Program-made: the position numbers and the translations under genes
The notes under the pieces: model-generated
Told to the model about the DNA's origin: nothing
The model's input: the letters and a program-made list of their open reading frames with translations, nothing else
Databases searched by the model: none
Assembly (NCBI GenBank): GCA_964035575.1
Contig: OZ037851.1
Coordinates: 744,001-808,000, forward strand
DNA: 64,000 nt
Source of the DNA: Rhynchopus sp. YZ270_cl-10
Taxonomy: Eukaryota > Euglenozoa > Diplonemea > Diplonemida > Diplonemidae
Direction: 5' to 3'
Part shown: one piece after another, positions 61,701 to 64,000 of the stretch
How the letters are laid out: the number at the start of each line of letters is the position of its first letter
Position numbering within the stretch: the stretch's first letter is position 1

Positions 61701-63288
61701 CCTTCGCACCAGAGTCCTCATCCATATCAGTCATGCCGTTGTCCTGGAGCAGGTCCAGAAGGTTCCGTACGTCTTCATCCGTGGTAGGGCCTGAGCCGCC
61801 CTGTGGGGAGGAGGAGGGCTTCTCTGGGGATGGTGGGATAGAACGTGGCTGCTGCTGTGCACGCGACTGCAGGAGTGCACCCTGCTGCGACGACGACGGC
61901 GAGGCAAACCCGCCAGGGGAGTCCATGAGCGGGGGCGGGCTGTTCGCGGGGGGCTGAGCGAAGGGGTCCCTGAAGATGCCGTCCATGAGGTCCTTGTAGT
62001 TGAGCTCGTTCGGCTTCTCAGAATCGTTGGGGCGTTGTTGTTGTTGCTGTTGTTGTTGTTGCTGCTGTTGTTGCTGCTGCGGAGGCGGACCCTTCCCACC
62101 CCACCCCCCAACCCGCATCGGCTCGTCAGGCTGTTCCTGACGGTGCTGCTGCCCCTTTTGTCCCTGCTGCCCTTGTCCCTGCCCCTGCCCCTGTCCCTGC
62201 TGCTGTCCCTGCAGGGTCTGCTCCCAAAGCTTCTTGACTTGGTTGTTGTCGGCCTGCTCCGGGTGGCGTTGATGAGGTGCTTGTTGTTGGTGTTGATGTT
62301 GCTGCTGCTGCTGCTGCGGCGGTTGGCGCTGCAACAGAACGTGCTGGAACTGCTGCTGCTGGTGTTGTGGTTGCTGCTGCTGCTGCTGCTGCTGCTGTTG
62401 CTGCTGCGGATGCAACTGGTGCAACACAGCAATCTGCTGCGGCGCGATTTGCTGTTGTTGTTGTTGTTGTTGTTGTTGCTGGTGGTGGTGTCTGTGGTGG
62501 TGCTGATGCTGATGCTGGTGTTGGTGCTGGTGATGTTGTTGTTGGAGCTGCTGCACATGCACCTGCTGTGGTGCCGGCTGGGATGTGGGGGATGGCTGAC
62601 TTCGCATTTGCTGCGCCTGCAGCCACATTCGCTCTTGTTTTTGAAGCAAATTTGTCTGCTCGGACTGCTGCTGCTGTTGTTGTTGTTGTTGCTGTTGGTG
62701 GTGCTGATGTTGTTGATGCTGCTGCCCACCCGCTGGCTGTGTGGTGGCAGGCTGCGGTGGCGGTCCTTGGTGATGGGACTGCTGCTGCTGCTGCTGGTGG
62801 TGATGGTGGTGGTGTTGCTGCTTCTGTGCCTGGTGGACGTGCTGGATCTGGTTCCAGCTCTCCTCCTGCTGGTCCATATCCACCTTCTCGGGCACCTTCA
62901 TTGCGAGCCACGAGATCACGTCACCATTTGGCGGCATTTCCGACGACTTCCTTACGTACGAGAAGTCCTGCTGGGGTTGCCGTGTGTCCACCATGACTGG
63001 ATGCGCCTGAGCCCCGCCCACACCACCTTCGCCCCCCTTGCCACCCTTGCCACCCTGTGGCATCCGTTCCGGCTTGTTGTCCATTTGCGGAGCAGCTGTC
63101 AGCGGTGGTGGGTGCAGGGGGCTGTGGCCACCACCTTTGTCACCCTTTCCGCCGAAGCCTCCCCCGCCCCCACCCGACTTACCTCGCGACACCGGCAGGT
63201 AGCTGTAGTCGACCCCTGTAGGCGCACCCTTGCCACCTCCTCCATGGTGGTCGTGCCCCCCGTACCCACCTCGTTTGCCGTTAAGCAT
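55734..63288 (-). CDS. DEAH/RHA-type RNA helicase with giant Gln/His/Gly-rich N-terminus, seven exons
   Basis: Exons are 58922-63288, 58608-58728, 57970-58250, 57444-57624, 57159-57266, 56697-56795 and 55734-56261; they sum to 1895 codons in frame. Five donors begin GTATG and the sixth GTTTGC. Residues 1-840 are low complexity: Gly/Lys, long Gln runs, (His-Gln)n and Pro. The helicase core has motif I GSGKST (878-883), TQPRRTATLS, motif II DEFH (970-973), SATLN, FLPGR, TDIAEVSITLPDAVFVVD and QQRRGRVGRT. The helicase-associated and OB-like regions continue through exons 2-4; AMW|CNANSVSLERLVNLHEF matches the WC...N helix of DHX proteins. Exons 5-7 are acidic and disordered. It resembles DHX9/DHX36-type helicases, which unwind RNA or quadruplexes. 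The prion-like head suggests condensate or granule association (inference). Reading straight through the first donor would end the protein early, so splicing matters here. Confidence 0.9.
56481..56656. mobile_element. TA-flanked foldback MITE M7 in the helicase's last intron
   Basis: CACGACGTTGAAGTAAAT at the left is inverted as ATTTACTTCAACGTCGTG-like sequence at the right, TA on both sides (56479-56480, 56657-56658). ACTTGTGGTTTTACATGT and its inverse extend the foldback. Confidence 0.82.
57369..57382. repeat. Hairpin family 2, partial copy in helicase intron 4
   Basis: TGTTGTATCGACAA is kept but the CCTGC/GCAGG hairpin is missing. GCAAACGCCT, the core of family 3, lies directly before it. 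Confidence 0.45.
58812..58850 (-). repeat. Stem-loop family 1 copy in helicase intron 1
   Basis: AGTTTGTAAGATGAAG, loop CCTCTTGTG, CTTAGTCACCTT. The inner stem is reduced to AG/CT because about five bases are missing; an outer AAG/CTT remains. Confidence 0.65.
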
Positions 63289-63657
63289 TGTGCCGAGGGA
63301 CTATCCCACCCCTCCCCCCTCTGCACCTCACCTCACTGCTCGTATGTGATGTTAGTTTGTCCCTTCTGGGTGATAATTAGTTTTGCTAGTCTGTGGAGGG
63401 AATGTTGAATGATGAATGATGAATGGGAAGTGAAAAGTGGTGGGGAAAAAAATGGAGGCGTACTGGTTGTATCGATTCGAGTTTCATTGCATGGCCCTCC
63501 CCCCAAAAAGAATAATAATAACCCCCTACCCCCGCCCCGCACCCTACCCCTTTTTATTCGTTCTTGTTCCCCCCATGTATGTCCTATACCATCCCCTGAC
63601 TCTTTCCCTCTATGTGATTCAACACATTTTTGTCCCATTTTGTTTTCCATTTCATTT
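63289..63657. other. Spacer upstream of the helicase gene
   Basis: Pyrimidine-rich DNA in minus-strand sense; a GGTGCAG near 63325 could be the acceptor for the helicase leader. No gene seen. Confidence 0.45.
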
Positions 63658-63996
63658 TTAGTTCCCTGGGAAGGACTGGTTGGTTTCCTCTAGCCATCTG
63701 TTGACGTGGAGGCGCTCGTGGGTCGACTCTGGGCGGTACATGGCTTTGGGGCGGTAACGTTCTTGTGCGACGGCACCTGAAACCATTGCACGTTGTGGGA
63801 GGTAGCGCACTCGGTTGACGTCTGTGAGGTCACGTACATCTGAGCCGGCCTCGGGCTGGTGGGGGTTGGAGTAGTTCCACTTGAAGGAGCGGCCTGCATT
63901 GGAGTACGGCACAACCCAGTCCTGGATGTGTGTCGGGCTCACGTGGTCGCCGTCACGCAGAGTATGTGTAACCCTGTCCATAACAGGGTTGGGCAT
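63658..63996 (-). CDS. Unrecognised protein, C-terminal part or small gene
   Basis: The frame ends at 63658 and can be read to the ATG at 63996, 112 residues, with only 4 bases of window beyond, so it may be the last exon of a longer gene. It is polar, with Pro, Arg and Tyr (VVPYSNAGRSFKWNYSN, DVNRVRYLPQ), without membrane spans or a motif I know. Codon use and GC content resemble the other genes here. Confidence 0.5.
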   Translation of the reverse strand: MPNPVMDRVTHTLRDGDHVSPTHIQDWVVPYSNAGRSFKWNYSNPHQPEAGSDVRDLTDVNRVRYLPQRAMVSGAVAQERYRPKAMYRPESTHERLHVNRWLEETNQSFPGN

Positions 63997-64000
63997 ATGT

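Noticed and set aside
62035-63408. Leu-rich plus-strand frames opposite the helicase head
   Set aside because: They are complements of CAG/CAC runs coding Gln and His in the real gene.

Overview
This window looks like nuclear DNA of a unicellular eukaryote. It has spliced protein genes with GT-AG introns, a five-histone cluster, long AT-rich homopolymer-filled spacers and many transposons and satellites. All 17 protein genes I can support lie on the minus strand. That one-directional layout, the strongly diverged core histones, an H1 with no globular domain, and an AG splice acceptor a few tens of bases upstream of most start codons recall Euglenozoa. A diplonemid-like lineage would fit better than a kinetoplastid because cis-introns are frequent. 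The assignment is inference; no rRNA or spliced-leader gene is present to settle it.

Reading along the minus strand from right to left: the end of an unrecognised gene (63658-63996); a 1894-residue DEAH/RHA-type helicase in seven exons with a huge Gln/His/Gly-rich head (55734-63288); a two-exon PLAC8 protein (52987-53918); a PPR protein, a UPF0489 protein and a dual-specificity phosphatase (48234-51960); a 7.9 kb gene-free block with satellites and foldback elements (40313-48233); a 2-oxoglutarate/Fe(II) dioxygenase; a full-length DNA polymerase theta (32930-38985); a secreted astacin protease with three near-identical repeats and a WSC domain (28368-31994); an alpha-helical-repeat-like protein (24762-26774); a three-exon PLAC8 protein (20790-22561) beside a cluster of nested DNA transposons (10391-24298); histones H1, H4, H2B, H2A and H3 (6454-9530); eIF2 gamma in four exons (3985-6115); and a protein with three cyclic-nucleotide-binding-like domains running off the left end (1-2377).

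The accessory DNA is unusually structured. I can delimit several non-autonomous DNA transposons by terminal inverted repeats and target duplications. These include a 7-bp-duplication CAGGG family (three copies), an 8-bp CAGTG hAT-type element, an 8-bp CATACTT element caught inside a family member whose sister copy keeps the empty site, a 9-bp Mutator-like foldback, and several TA-flanked MITEs. Across these elements run more than twenty DNA hairpins whose loop is always three bases of the form GNA (GAA, GCA or GGA) on one strand, many followed by the tag ACGGTACGC. Separately, introns and spacers carry a short stem-loop with the conserved loop CCTCTCGTG and compensatory stem changes, nearly always in one orientation, and a second hairpin family whose tip has expanded into a (CTAGG)n array. 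These small structured families are the most promising candidates for something undescribed.
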